A stretch of DNA of 64,000 nt from Omphiscola glabra. Lineage: Eukaryota; Mollusca; Gastropoda; Lymnaeidae. The DNA lies in NCBI GenBank assembly GCA_964017045.1, contig OZ024804.1:20464537-20528536 (forward strand), written 5' to 3'. Below the pieces are notes generated by a model that had not been told where the DNA came from, did no database searches, and saw nothing but the letters and a program-made list of their open reading frames with translations. The position numbers and the translations under genes are program-made. Below are positions 48,781-62,185 of the stretch, in pieces; the first letter of the stretch is position 1, and each line of letters opens with the position of its first letter.

Positions 48781-51700
48781 GACAAATACGGTGAGCGATC
48801 TAAAGTCTTCGTGACAGAAATTACAATTCAGCAATCTTTATCATGATGTGTTATGTGGTAAACCTGTGAAAAAATACTATAGTGATAGAGACAAAATATA
48901 ATTTGGAAACAAATTTGACTATAGAGTTTATTATTTTAAATAGATGAAAGAGAACGAAGAAGATGACTAAATTTTGATTGGAGGCTAATTTTTTTTCGTT
49001 TAAGAAAATTAGCAAGTTAAGAACATTTTGCCACCATTTTTATTTTTTTTGGTTAGGTCCTACTAATCCAAATTATTTCCATTTCTAGTGTATGTCGATT
49101 GTAACTTTGTTTTAACTCAATTTAAAACGAAATATTAATTTGCGTTTAAAATCCCCACCAACCTTTTTTATTTGTAAAGAAATCCGCCGGCGTCTAAACA
49201 CACGACTTAGAGCGTGTTACGTAATAAAAATTCCTGTCTGAAAGTTAGCTCGTCTAAAAATAGATCACTATACCTGTCATTGCAGTAAGCTCAAATGTGA
49301 GACTGGCGTTGAGAGGGTGTGGGGGATTTGTTATTTACAATCGAATCAAAGCTGTAATAAAAATTGCACGGAGTTTATCTCCAAACATCATTAGCGAGAT
49401 TATAGTATCAGTGTTCGTATTCGTAATAAATCGTTGCTGTTTGGAACGTGCTGGTGAAGTTAGATGTACAATGATTTGCAAACAGGGAGCCGTAGCCGAT
49501 ACAGGTACATTTTAACGCTTTCTTCTTATCAAATGCCTTGATAACGAGTTAATTATCAAATTTAAATACTTAACCCAGATGCTACTTTTGTAAGGCTTCT
49601 TATCACTTTAAATTATGATTGCCAACAAAATCTTTGAATATGTTTTTTGTAAATATTATATTTTAAAATATAATGTTTCTTTACTTTTTATGATTAGTCC
49701 TTACTTTGAGTATCCTTATAATGTTAAAGATACTTTAAAAGTTTTTTCCTTACTTCCGGTTGTTGTATTCCATGTTCTGTTTCTTTCATTTAAGCATAAT
49801 AATAAATAAATTAAGCACCATATTATAATTATATGTTTAAATTCCTGTTTCTTATAAAATCATTAAATTATTAACAGTTTGTTTAATAATGTAAAATCCC
49901 ACAAAAGTCAGTTGTTAAAGATGTATTTCATTGGAGTCCTGCGCTTAGTTACAGCATAATTATTTAGATGTTCTCACACACAAACACCACATCTGTCAAT
50001 GCAGATCACTGCTTTCACTACTACAACTCCCACCGTACCATCATCTTTGTCTACTTCCTCATTTAATTTAGAACTCCGACTCTACGTCCTGCACGGTAAT
50101 ATGACGGGAATCTCTGACGTCAAATTTAAGTTAGATTTATCCGTCATAAGATGATACTTTTTACACAATGTTTCAACTGTCATCTGTCTATTCATTGTTT
50201 GTTGTATTCGTTTTCCTTTCAATCGGCGAAACTCGTCAATCAGCCGAATGCGTGCCAAACGATTTTGTATTTTCTCTAATAGCAAAGTATTGCATTAAGT
50301 GGCTTTAGGGTCTACCAACTCGTCCGATTGTATTGAACATCCTGCTTGCATTTCCACAAGGGGTTGATAGCTTGGAGATACGCGGATGAATATTAACACG
50401 GGAAAACAAATTCTAATCAAAGAAAACTTGGGATCGCATTTCAGGCGCGTGTTGGTGAGACCTTAATCCATGCAGTAACGAATGTTATCCGGGATATGCT
50501 TGAAATACATAACTGATAGCTCATATAGTAATGTCGCTTGAAATAAATGATAAAAAGATCGTAAAGTAATGCTATCCAGGATATTTTTGAAATACATGAT
50601 TTAAAGATCGTATAGCAATGTTGCCCGGGATAGCTTGAAATAAATGATTTATTTTTCGTATAGCTATTTCACTAGGTATATGCTTGAAATAAATGATTTA
50701 TAACTCGTACATTACTATTGCCAGGGATACGTTTGATATAAATGAATTATATCTCGTATGGTAATGTTGCATGAAAATAAATTATTTATACATTTATGTC
50801 AACTCTGATGTCCATGTATTACGTTTTTAAAAGTTGTTTTTAAATTCCAAACGAATACGTCACTTCGTTTTTTATTTTTCCGACTACATCCGATACTCTG
50901 CGACTCCTACTCCATAACTCTAGCATAGTCGAGTCGTTAGTTGTAATCGCCGAGTCGTAGTTGAATAACTGAAGCGTGGCCGGGACAGCTAGCCTAGACG
51001 GATGCTAGACATGGCAGAGAAAGCCACGAGGAATATTCATACCCAACGATCCGGTAATACGACTGTGAAAAGACGCTTTCAAGCATGTATGTTCATACCA
51101 GATCATGTTTACATTAACCTTCCTCTTAAGAAGTTTAGCATCGATCTACCGTGGGTTTAAACCTCTGGCACTTCGTTCTTAAAGTGAGTCTTTATAAAAA
51201 AGATGTTTAAGTGATATGACAAGCAAAAGTGTGGTTGGACATGTGTCAACCGCCACCAACGTTAATTTATCGTAAACCTTTGTTTCACTGCACTGTATTT
51301 AGATGAACTGTGGCTCTGTTTTTCAGAGCTTTCATCACAAATAACGTCTCGGCTGTCTGGGATCTGTTCGGTCGTGTCGAGCATTGTCAGTTGTATAGAA
51401 CGTTTCAAATGGAAGGAGCACGCACAGGCAGACACAAGAGCTTGAGGTATGACGAGTTGTTAGCGCTTCATTCAGTGAGGGAAGTTTATGTAAAAGAACC
51501 TTATCAGTCATCAGGTGTATGTGTATGTATTCGTGTATCTATGAAAGTGTGTATGAATATGTTTATTATAAGTATGTGTGAATGTAGGTAGGTATGAGTG
51601 TATTTAAATGTATTCGATGCTACATATATGTTTTTAATAATTCATTATTTACTATTATGAATATATACTAGCATCTAGTTTAAAATGATTCATTTTCTTA

Positions 51701-52062
51701 CATTTCAGACTCTTGTTAGAGGCCATCGTTTCAGACCTACAGATTCATTAATGTCCGTTATATAAAAAAAAAACTGTATACATACGGATACACGCTTAAA
51801 TAATATAGCCCAAAATTCAATGTTATTCTTCCGAGGCCTGGCTTGACTCAAACCCGTGACAACACTTCGCCCATGCTCTTACAAATATCATTAAAACAAC
51901 GCAGGTTTTCTTCAACTTCAAGTTCGTGTCCTTGTATGAACTCTATTAAATATGTGAGGACACAAGGTTGGCAAATTAACTATAAATGATCCCCTCATGA
52001 TTTAAATCGGCAGTTTAACGCCAGCTAGGTGATGAAACAATAATTCGCCAGAAGCAATTACA
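48781..52062. other. Intergenic, possible 5' exons of the next gene
   Basis: No firm gene. Two good-looking 3' splice sites, TCTGTTTTTCAG ending at 51,326 and TTCTTACATTTCAG ending at 51,708, could begin non-coding exons of the gene at 52,063. An open frame at 51,310-51,591 follows the first of them. About 50,500-50,780 has a loose about 60-bp repeat (GAAATAAATGATTTATA). Nothing else is recognised. Confidence 0.35.
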
Positions 52063-53457
52063 ATGACAACTTACGAAAGCCAAGCAGAAGATCTCAACGT
52101 CATAAGCATTGTTGTGACTTCCATCGCGGCGATGGCTTTGCTGGTCATGGTCAGCATAATTGGTCTTGTGTGCTGCAAGAAGCGAAAACCTGAAATGGAT
52201 ACGAATATCACTGCCGGCAATGAAGGACACTACGCTAAAAGGGGCACGACCCTTTTCACCAGCAGCACCGGGCCCCACAATAACGCTGTAACAATTCATT
52301 TCCAGGACGTCCCCGTTGTCAAGTATGATAGGAAACTTGACAACGATAGTAACCTCATCAAAGACGAGCCGCCATTAGACGTAAGCGTAACGTCAAAGAC
52401 GAGACTGGTCGTAATAGAAGACGACAGCGACTACGCTGTGATTGGTCACGATGATGGTGCATCGATGGTTGAGCGTTTATCTGCCACCGTTTCGGGGACA
52501 TCTGAAGGGGAGAATATTCAAATTGTCGATGTTGAAATGTTCGATGAAATCAATTACGAGGACGATTATGCAACACTTGATGGCGATGTTCGTAATGCCC
52601 CAATGCGGAAGTTGTCGTCGGCAGTGGAGGGACCTAGAGTGTGCAGTGAGATCAGTAAAGTTGGCAATGAGAGCAGTAAGGTGTGCAGTAGGAGAAGTGA
52701 GGTGGGAAGCGATAGTAACTTGCAGATTGAAGAGACGAAATTTGTGGATGAATACGCCACCATAGTGCCCAAAAGTTTACGGATCAAAGACCCGTCTAAG
52801 TTGAAGCTTATGGCTAGAGCAGTCAGTGATCAGGATACGTCTGATCATGACATAAGTGGAGGGCCGGATAGCTCATCGAGTGTTGATCATCGTGTGTCAT
52901 CACAATCACAGAGTGGAACATTTCAGCATCAAATATCTGGACACACAACGGAAGAAAATGTTTCAAAAAGAACTCAGTCAAGGGACTCAACGTATGACAA
53001 TGATAAGTCAACATCTCAAAACATGCATCGAGTCGACGATAAGAAACCAGAAGATCACGTCAGAGTAAATTATTCTGAAAATAGCCGGAACAATATACCT
53101 GGAAATGTACATTACTTCGATCCTCATTCCTTTGAACCATTTCGGAATATCTCTTCTGAACAAACAAACGTAAATAAAAAAACAAACAATTTATCATTAA
53201 CTATAGAAAGGGAGAAGAACTCAGCGGAATCAGCATTACAAAAACTTCATTTTCTACTTGATGACCTCCCTTCAGACACGGAGGAAAATGCCGTAATCTT
53301 GCCGGACAGTGATGAGGACAACAGTTCTGCGCCCAGCAGTCAAACAGTACGTGCCCTCATGGTAGCAAGAGTGTCACCACATGGACTTTCCACACAACAC
53401 GCCAATGTTGACGATTCTCAATTACAGCCACATAGACTTTTTGAACTTAACATCTGA
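52063..53457 (+). CDS. Adaptor-like single-pass membrane protein with tyrosine-motif tail
   Basis: Single exon, 464 residues. An in-frame TGA about 22 bp upstream makes this ATG the first one, unless a splice site lies in between. Residues 1-12 are extracellular (no signal peptide), 13-36 form a membrane helix, then CCKKRK, where the two cysteines could be palmitoylated. The long acidic/Ser-rich tail has Y124 (SDYAVI, ITIM consensus), Y165/Y169 (YATL) and Y231 (YATI). The C-terminus HRLFELNI resembles the FELE ending of the neighbours but has Leu in place of Tyr. The layout (tiny outside, one helix, long tyrosine tail) is like that of transmembrane adaptors such as LAT or PAG in vertebrates. 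This is similarity of form only, not homology. It could instead be the last exon of a receptor whose ectodomain exons are not recognised. Confidence 0.75.
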   Translation: MTTYESQAEDLNVISIVVTSIAAMALLVMVSIIGLVCCKKRKPEMDTNITAGNEGHYAKRGTTLFTSSTGPHNNAVTIHFQDVPVVKYDRKLDNDSNLIKDEPPLDVSVTSKTRLVVIEDDSDYAVIGHDDGASMVERLSATVSGTSEGENIQIVDVEMFDEINYEDDYATLDGDVRNAPMRKLSSAVEGPRVCSEISKVGNESSKVCSRRSEVGSDSNLQIEETKFVDEYATIVPKSLRIKDPSKLKLMARAVSDQDTSDHDISGGPDSSSSVDHRVSSQSQSGTFQHQISGHTTEENVSKRTQSRDSTYDNDKSTSQNMHRVDDKKPEDHVRVNYSENSRNNIPGNVHYFDPHSFEPFRNISSEQTNVNKKTNNLSLTIEREKNSAESALQKLHFLLDDLPSDTEENAVILPDSDEDNSSAPSSQTVRALMVARVSPHGLSTQHANVDDSQLQPHRLFELNI

Positions 53458-54003
53458 ATTTTGAATGATTTCAATCGTCTTAATTATGGATGGCAACGAT
53501 GTTTGACTTTTGGAACAGTCATGTTTTTATAGAATCAATACGTCAGAGACATTAATAGACGTAATGCGTCGGAGACATTAATAGACATAATAAGTCAGAA
53601 ACATTTATAGACATAATATGTCGGAGACATTAATAGATATAACACTTAGAAGACATTTATAGACATACTTCTTAGGAGACATAAATAGACTTTGGAGATT
53701 TTATAAAAATATTTTCAAGATTAAAAGAAACAATTTTAAAAATCTTTGGACATTTGAAGAAAAAAAAAAGACGAATTTGAATAATATGATTAAATTACGA
53801 AAGTAATACTGAAACGATAATTGAATAATTGATAAGCACAAGATATATTTGAGATAGAGTCACTGTGATTAATATAATGGAAGCAAAAATGCAGTATTTA
53901 CTAGAAAAAAATTATTCAATCTAATGATTTTCAATAATTTTAGCCGGATCATGTGTGAATCATTCAATCCACTCAGTTGTTAAAAAAATACATCCCTAAA
54001 CCC

Positions 54004-54034
<31 letters not shown>

Positions 54035-56223
54035 GAAGAAATGAACGGTGAACAAGAAGATTTTCTTTTTCTATAATTCGAATTAAAAAAAGAAATTGTA
54101 AAGTAAATATTTCATCGGCTCGTAACAAAGTAACTAATAATCCATTAATATCAATATCATTTAATGTGTAATATTGCATGTACAGAGAACTGTAGTAGAC
54201 GAGGTAGGAGGAAAACCTGACAAAATATGAAAGACAACATCAGACATTTCCGCTGAAAGCTAGCCTTGTAAAAAAATGTGTGTGTGTAAATTGTAGACGT
54301 TAACCTCATGAGCTACAAGAGTATTACCACATTTTTTTTTACAATACATTATTCTAATATAACATATGTACATATCGCGGCGTTAAACATGTTTTTTATT
54401 CCTCGTTGACGTAAACTACACTGATTACGACACGTTGCAAAATAAACCTTAAAAATGCATTCGCCTTACTACTAGTATTTAGTACTACTAATGAATTTAA
54501 TTTTATAATTTAATTGTATGTTTCCTCTTTTATGTTCCGGTTAGATTAAAAAAAATATTTGACTTTGAATTCGAGTTTAAGGCAATGCTATCCCAACGAA
54601 CTATCAACAAATTCTGAATTTTAAAGATACTTTTGCATTATAACATTTATATTTAACATACTATACGTATTGTAATAATATTTCAAGATATTTATCTGCT
54701 TGACTGCTTTGAAATGTACATGCAAACTGAGCGATTCTCATGTCATTCATAAAATTATTTGTTTCTTTTTCTAAAACTCATTTTAGGTCCCGTTTCATCC
54801 CCCCTCTCCAACTCAAATAAAATAAATTTAGAAAAACGTTGTCAAAATTTTTTTTTGCGTCACTGCCATCGTATTTTTTTTTTATATTGTAAATTGCTTT
54901 TCATGCATTTAATAATGTGGTTCATCAAATGCATTTGTAATAAAAACAGAGACAAGAAGACGGTGCTCTTTTTTCTGCGTTATTTCTTTTTTTATTAAAT
55001 TTCAACTACAACCCATTTTAGTATGATACTATGGGCTTGTCAGATTCAGGAGTGGAAACGTGTGCGAACAAATAAGAAGTGAATCTTATGAAACGCCAAG
55101 GGGCACATCCAAGGCTGGTCTACGTGTTAAACATTGAAGCATGGGAAGCATTATTAGCAATTGTGAAGGAAATAATTTGATTGCTTCTTATCATTTGATG
55201 GATGCAACCCATTGAGACAACCCATTGAGACAACGGTTTGGAGACACAGCGTTCAGTACTATTTTCGTCTATAAATCACTATTGAAAGGTTTTCAAAATG
55301 CAGAGAGTGAAGGGTTGTGTTAGCTTTTTCTATACAAAGGAAATATAATTTTCTTTCGGTAATACCTCTCCCTCGCTCAAACTATAACTGTCAAACACCA
55401 CATCAGGATTCCGGGTACAACCATGGCAAAACATCACCTCCTGAAAACTCCAATTCTCAACTCCAGATACACCATCCCCCACACCCCCCCCCACACATCC
55501 CCCACACATCATCTCTTTCAAACACCGCTGCTCATCTCCAGGTACACCAACCCTGCAGCATCTTTTTTTTTAGACTCTTTTCTTTAAGCATTACCTTTCA
55601 ACTAAATCTCGCACCCGCCACCCAAATTTACATCCTCCCCATCAAATCCCCACATCAACCAAAACACACGCAAGTGCCCTTTAAAAAAAACCTTAACAAT
55701 TCCTAAACACCCTTCTTACGCCCAGCACCTCCACTTTTAGAATGTAATGAAACTTTAAATTTGCAAGAAATACATTACCACCACTCATTAATATCTTAAT
55801 TACTCGACATACTTCTCTCCAATCATCATGCCACAAACTTACCCTTTTTGCCATCGCTTACGCAACAAACATACTTGTTACCCATCACATACGTCATAAC
55901 CATTTCCCATCAAAAACGCTACAAATATACAATTTACCCCATCGCATACGCCACAATTTAAACTGTACCTCCGTCCATTACGCCATTAGTAAAACGTCTA
56001 CCCCCATTTGATACACCAGTAATCTACCCTCTACATGTATGCCACATACATCGCAAATATACATTTTAGTTCTACCTATTCCCAACACGTCTATTGTTTC
56101 TAGTGTTTCCCTGATATAGCTTGTAAATAATTTGAACACGGTGTAGCAGAAAATCACACATATTTATAAAGAAAAGGAGTTATAGACTTAAAAATAGAAG
56201 AGGAGATGTAAGCCTAAAAAAAT
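53458..56223. other. Intergenic with short repeats
   Basis: 53,540-53,690 has six units of a 26-bp repeat (GTCAGAGACATTAATAGACA). A run of about 19 C lies at about 54,001-54,019. 55,370-56,050 is pyrimidine/CA-rich (CACCC, CATCACATACG-type words) with a meaningless open frame at 55,317-55,706. No gene. Confidence 0.6.
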
Positions 56224-56540
56224 GTTATTATTATTATTATTAGGTGGTTTTATATAGAGCAGTACCCCAAGCCTAGGGCTAAGCTCATTGTGCTTCATAT
56301 AAATATTAGCAATTACAGAAACGTATATATATTTCAAAACAACGATTGGTGAAAAGCTTGACCTCACCCACCTAGGTAGTATCTACTCCAGTCCAGCCAT
56401 GGACAGCACCCAGCAGAATCGAACGTTGTTTATCATTTAGGGTGTTTTGTTTGAGAATGAGTCGGTATACTACAGTTTGAAGAGATGGGTCGTGAGGGAA
56501 GTTTTGAAGGCTGGGACGGTCGGTATATTGGGGATGTGCA
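56224..56540 (-). mobile_element. LINE 3' end fragment, copy c
   Basis: Same 3' UTR (GTACCCCAAGCCTAGGGCTA) and (TAA)n tail as copies a and b, with the start of the degraded coding part. 5'-truncated and inverted relative to the plus strand like the other two. Confidence 0.75.
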
Positions 56541-56606
56541 ATCTTGAAAATGGGAAAAAAAAATAAATAAGATACAGTTTGAGAATTAAAAAACATGTTT
56601 TTTTGT

Positions 56607-56638
<32 letters not shown>

Positions 56639-56978
56639 TTCTATTGTAAAAAAAAAAGTGGTTGGTGGGGAGGGTCATTTTTACTAATATCGTTATTTTC
56701 ATGTTCAAATAACAAGTTGACATTTAACCATAAAAAGCATAATTTTGAAGGGGCCTAATTTAAATCACATTGTTTAAAACGTACTTTTTGATATGAATAA
56801 GGAAAATAAACAAATCAGTTTATTCACATTAAAAATGTTGATAAAATATTCCAGGACTAGATTAAGCCATTTTCAGTTGATCGATTTGTTCTTCATATAA
56901 CATGACGTCGTGAACGTAGGATAGGGGGATAGAAATAGCCGTTTGTGTAACTCCTTCGTGGACTGTATTCCTGCTTGT
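56541..56978. other. Intergenic with a long poly-G run
   Basis: About 22 consecutive G at about 56,618-56,638, preceded by a T-rich run. Otherwise nothing is seen. Confidence 0.7.
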
Positions 56979-57272
56979 CTCCACGTCTTAGGCTATCCAC
57001 GTCTTAAGGTCAGCATGTATTAAGGTCTTTGTGTCTTAATGTCTACGTTTGTTAATGGCCGCGTGTCTTAAGGTCTGCATGTCTTAAGTTCTCCATATCT
57101 TAAGGTCTATAAGTCTTAAGGTCTCCGTGTCTTAAGATCTCTATGTCTTACGGTCTGCATGACATAAGCTCTGCATGCCTTGTGGTCTGCATGTTTTAAG
57201 GTGTTCACGTCTTAAGGTCCCATGTATTAAGGTCTCCGTGTCTAAAGGTCTGCACGACATAAGGTCTGCATA
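56979..57272. repeat. 16-bp minisatellite GTCTTAAGGTCTGCAT
   Basis: About 18 degenerate units. Confidence 0.9.
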
Positions 57273-57720
57273 TATGCATGTCTATGTATTTGTATGTCGC
57301 AACAGGAAACCTTTGTAAACACTGGCTCTGAAACTTTCAAAATTTTAATAAGCAAATTTAAACAGTCACAAAACGTCGTTTTCAAACTAGAAACTTTAAA
57401 AGTATATTTTAAAAAAAAAACACTTTACTATTGCAAAAGAAGAGACGCAAACTAAAAACTATATCGATTTTACTTCCTGGTGTTAGTTCCTTACAGAAGT
57501 TACGTACTAGAAGGAAGTAACTCCTTACAAATGTTTACTTCATATACCGTGTTAATTGTCTTGTTCACAAAATGGCTGGTATGGCTATGCGCAAACTGCA
57601 TGTTAAAAATCTATAACCAGGAAGATATTTTGTTAGGTCCAATATTGATGAATATTCCTTTCGTCTGTTATGGTTTTTTATGCATACAATATCTTAGAAG
57701 TTGGAAGAATACAAGTTTTC
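57273..57720. other. Intergenic, no gene seen
   Basis: An 86-codon open frame at 57,480-57,740 has no recognisable domain and runs into the MITE; it is not called. Confidence 0.5.
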
Positions 57721-57933
57721 ATCTAACACTGCGGTTCTGAACCTGTGGGTCGCGACGCCTTTGGGGGTCTCTCGACCCTAACCCAGGGATCGCCTAAGAC
57801 CATCGGAAGACACATATACTCTACAGTTATTAAGTAGGAAGGAAAATAACTTTGTGGCTGCTGGTCGTTACAACAGGAGTAACTGTATTAAAGGGTCGCG
57901 GCATTAGGAAGGTTGAGAACCACCGATGTAATA
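57721..57933. mobile_element. 197-bp hAT-derived MITE
   Basis: Element 57,729-57,925, ends CTGCGGTTCTGAACCTGTGG and GGTTGAGAACCACCG, with the GGGTCGCGAC-type subterminal sequence also seen in the 9841 hAT. The flanks ATCTAACA and ATGTAATA agree at 6 of 8 positions, so this is an older insertion. Confidence 0.75.
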
Positions 57934-59428
57934 TATTTTATGCAAGGAGAAAATCTCTCGTAAATGGTTTTGCGCGCGCTCAGATATCTTAAACATGCTG
58001 AACTATCTGAAATATAAGCCTACTTTCAAGCATGGCGAATCCCAATGTTAACATTTTCTTGCATGCTAAAGGCCTCCATAGTGTTGATATGGATGGCTGG
58101 GCAGTGCACACAACATGACCTAAGTTACCGACCACTTAATATTCGCTTACGCTTGCCTAGCTCCCAACAGTTATCCACGTAGACGCGGACACGGTGGCAC
58201 CGATATATCCGTGTAGCAGAGCGACTGTGTCAATTGGGAGCGGCGGGGGGGGGGGGGAACCTAATGTTTACAGGGAGAGTTGAAAGGTCAGCAGCTCCGA
58301 ACATGGGGTATGTCAAGGTGGAATGTTATTTTAGCGGCAGGTGAGGGTGTTTCTAAGTGTTGATATAGAGATGTGTCAATGTTAACTTAAAAATATGTGA
58401 TGGTGTACAGATCTCAACGTTTGCTCATGGCATGAGCTGTTATTAAATATGTGATAATCTTCAGGCAACAAACTTAGAACAGCCACAAGTTGTGGAGCCT
58501 TGTGTTACAAACAGATGTCGTTGGAGCAAGATCTTCATAGTATGATGGATTTAGTTCTACCTATATATACTTTTTTATAGTTTCATTAAAACATATGCAT
58601 GAGACACACGTATAGTTACGTATTGTTGCTACAATGAAAAATCAAACGAGAAATCAGCCATTATAATACATTTTGAGTGGATAATGTTGATAAAGTTATT
58701 TATAAACAAAAAGGTCAGTGTATCGATTGCCAGGTTTCATTGTTACGAAGTTTAAAGATTGGTGAAATATGTCAGCACCCTTAATTAAAATAAGAACAGA
58801 AAACTGCACTTCAAATTTTACCCGTTTCCATTGAAACATGGCAGTTAATGCGTCGTGTAATTTGACAAGATTAAGATGCTTGCTTTTAAAGATAAAACCA
58901 AAATATGCTTTAGCTGCGGGTCGAGCGAGGGAATTAGACGAAAAATAATCAATAAAGATAATTGGTTTTATACTGCTCTTTCATAATTAGTGCCCTTTCT
59001 TGCAATGTCTCATGAATTTTCCAGCAAGGATTTAAAGTCGCGACCAGGGGACTCAACGCCACTAAGTTGCCCATACTCTTTAAGCCTGATGGACCAGCTT
59101 GTTTGTGACCACTTCTACGCATCTCAGCTTCTCTTCTAAAGGGATGATGTACTTCGGAGGTAATGTTTTTGAAAGAATAAAATTCAGAGATATTTTTTCT
59201 TTCTTTTTTCCATGTGTAAGTTTGTCAGAGAACCGATGTTACGGTGGAGGACTCTGGTATTGATTTATCACAAACTATATTCACGTAGTAGTTTTTAATA
59301 CAGGGCCGTTCGTCTCTTGCGTTGAGACAGACTAAAGAGCCCCGTAGACGTAAACTAATCCAAACGAAAACTCCAGATGAGAAAGTAGATTTATTTATCA
59401 CTAATTTAAAATTTCCTCTGTATTCCTC
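57934..59428. other. Intergenic, no gene seen
   Basis: No recognisable feature apart from a G-run near 58,243. Confidence 0.5.
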
Positions 59429-59805
59429 ACCAGCTCTATCACTAACTGCCGACTACCTCTATGTCTCCTTAACCAAAGTATCACCAGCTCTAGCACTAAC
59501 TGTCCACTATCTCTATGTCTCTCTGACCAAAGTTTCACCAGCTCTAGCACTAACTGCCGACTATCTCTATGTTTCTCTAACCAAAGTCTCACAAGCTCTA
59601 GCACTAACTGCCGACTACCTCTATATGTATGTTTCTCTAACCAAAGTCTCACCAGCTCTAGCACTAACTGCCGACTATCTCTATGTTTCTCTAACCAAAG
59701 TCTCTTCAGCTCTAGCACTAACCTCTATGTTTCTATAACCAAAGTCTCACAAGCTCTAGCACTAACTGCCAACTATCTCTATGTTTCTCTGACCAAAGTC
59801 CAGGT
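59429..59805. repeat. 54-bp tandem repeat, about seven units
   Basis: Units read CCAGCTCTAGCACTAACTGC then CGACTATCTCTATGTTTCTC and TAACCAAAGTCTCA. As 54 is a multiple of 3, both strands show 18-residue periodic open frames, which are taken as artefacts. Confidence 0.9.
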
Positions 59806-61030
59806 CTCCTACTTCAACTTAACTGTCTTATATGGAATGACTATTTCAGTCTCAACCGGTCAACTCGTATCGTCTCAACTAACCACACCCCCCCCCCCCA
59901 CCACCCGCACTGTCCAAAATTCCTCAAACGACTTCCTATTATTCAGTGCTGTAACTCTTTTGTGTGGCTCTGGTATGCACTGATCTATTAACATATTCAT
60001 GACCCACATTTCCTAGTAATTTGGATCTTCCATCGTTAACCCCAAAATTTGCATACATCGACTGGAAAGCCCGAAACATAATATTATAGAAAGAGAAAAT
60101 CCTCTCTATATCGAGAAGCGGGAGTGTTGAACTTTGACCTCCTACTCCTAGCACAGCACTTACCGGCCGATCAATAAGTTACCCGAACAACAACGGGGTA
60201 TTGCCGTAGACAACGCCCCAGGCCTTTGTGACAACGTTACACAATTATCAAATGAAATATCAATATATGAAGCCACATTTTTTTCCATCATGCTATTTAT
60301 GTTTATTCCATTAATGAAACATAGTAATATGCACTTATATAAATATTCATATTTTAAAAAAAAATATGTCGTCGTATTTCCATAAACTTTTCTAACGTAA
60401 TGAAAGGAAATGTTATAATTTTGTTTTACTATGAAACTAATACAAGGAAATATTGAGATCACTACATGAATAATTTTATAAAATATGTATTTATAACAAG
60501 AAATTACTAAATTATTTTTATGTTAAGATAATTGTGAAGAACGTATCTAGAAGAAAATTGACTATTCGGAAATATAAAACGGAAATAGGAATACAACCCC
60601 GAACATAAGATAAGATTTAATGGTAAATTGTTTTTTCAATTAAAAGTTACATATTCATTGTAAATAGATACATTAATAACTGTTCTTTGCAAGACAATAT
60701 TTAAACATAGAACAGTTTAAACACAAGGCATCTAATGGATTTTTCATTTGCGAAAATCAGCTGTCTTGTAAAATAAAAAACTTCACACTTTCCTTAGTGA
60801 CGAAATTGATTTTAGAGAATGAGGATGTGCAACAGCTGGGAGGTTTGGGAGACGCTGGCAAATTCTGACATTTTAAGAAACAAGTAATTTTTATATCTAT
60901 CGGGTCAAGATTTAAGTCATTAAGAGAATACTAGTTATCATTATTACAATTATTTATTTAACTCCATTACCACAAACATAAATCTCTGTAACTGGTGTAA
61001 TAAATAAAAACTATTGGTACTTTACCATCA
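59806..61030. other. Intergenic, no gene seen
   Basis: AT-rich, with a C-run near 59,889. No coding sequence. Confidence 0.55.
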
Positions 61031-61225
61031 GATCATAGAGCACTTCATCAGATCAGAGAGCACTTCATCAGAACATCGAGTACTTCTTAAGATCATAGAG
61101 TAACTTATCAGATTATAGAGCGCTTCATCAGATCACACAGAAATTTATCAGATAATAAGTACTTGATCAGATTATAGAGCACTTCTTCTTATCATAGAGC
61201 ACTTCATCAGATCATAGAGAACGTT
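61031..61225. repeat. 20-bp tandem repeat TCAGATCATAGAGCACTTCA
   Basis: About ten degenerate units. Confidence 0.85.
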
Positions 61226-61869
61226 TCCCAGAGAAATTGGAAATCATACAGCACTAGGAAGCGCATTGATTATCTTGATTAAGAAAACAATTACAGAAAA
61301 TGTGGACTGTTCTACTGGCACTGAACCGATTCTGTCTGAATCCAACTGTTTTCTGGAGTACATATCTTGAATATTAAAATAAATTCACAAAAGTCATTTA
61401 TTTCTAATATTTTGTTTCCAATATGAGTATGATTTTAATCACAACACTCCTACATAACCACTAATTCTATTTAGAGCGTCACATACAATATGTATATGCA
61501 TCTTTTATTTCTCTTTTGTGATTCAAAAATGTTTCCAATTTCGTTCTGCCAACTAATTTAACCAATTTAACTCGAATCAAATTCATTTGTTTCCTACTGT
61601 CTTTTTCCACAGGTTGATATATATTTTCTTCAATGAACACACGAGATGACAAGAAAATCATCCTTCGTTAGAAATATCAGACACCATCTTCTAGACTTAA
61701 CAAGCATTTTTTTTTCAATTATAAGACTTTCATAGAAATTCCACACAGTGATTGCTTTAGTATCTCTGACTTGATCCTGAATACAACATCACAGTTGCCC
61801 AAACAATGCTATCAGGGTTTGGTTTTTAAACAAGACATAGAAACGTACGCACTGCACACGGGAAGAAAT
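61226..61869. other. Intergenic, no gene seen
   Basis: AT-rich sequence between two repeats. A promoter for the 62,186 gene may lie here but is not identified. Confidence 0.45.
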
Positions 61870-62165
61870 CGATCTTCTCTGATAAATCCACTGGAAGGAA
61901 GACAGCGATCTTCTCTGATAAATCCAAGTTAATCCACTGGAAGGAAGACAGCGATCTTCTCTGATAAATCCAAATTAATCCACTGGAAGGAAGACAACGA
62001 TTTTCTCTGTGAATCCAATGTTAATCCACTGGAAGGAAGACAGCGATCTTCTCTGATAAATCCAAGTTAATCCACTGACAGGAAGACAGTGATTACTTCT
62101 ATTAAATCGAAGTTAATAAATTGACAGGAAGACAGCGACCGTCTCTGATAAATCCAATTAAATCC
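61870..62165. repeat. 46-bp tandem repeat abutting the 62,186 gene
   Basis: About six units of AAGACAGCGATCTTCTCTGA plus TAAATCCAAGTTAATCCACT and GGAAGG. The last partial unit ends about 20 bp before the ATG, so it probably forms the 5' UTR or core promoter region. Confidence 0.85.
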
Positions 62166-62185
62166 AATGACAGAAAGACAATAAG

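Noticed and set aside
59322..59738. Open frames with an 18-residue period on both strands
   Set aside because: Produced by the 54-bp tandem repeat; no gene signals.
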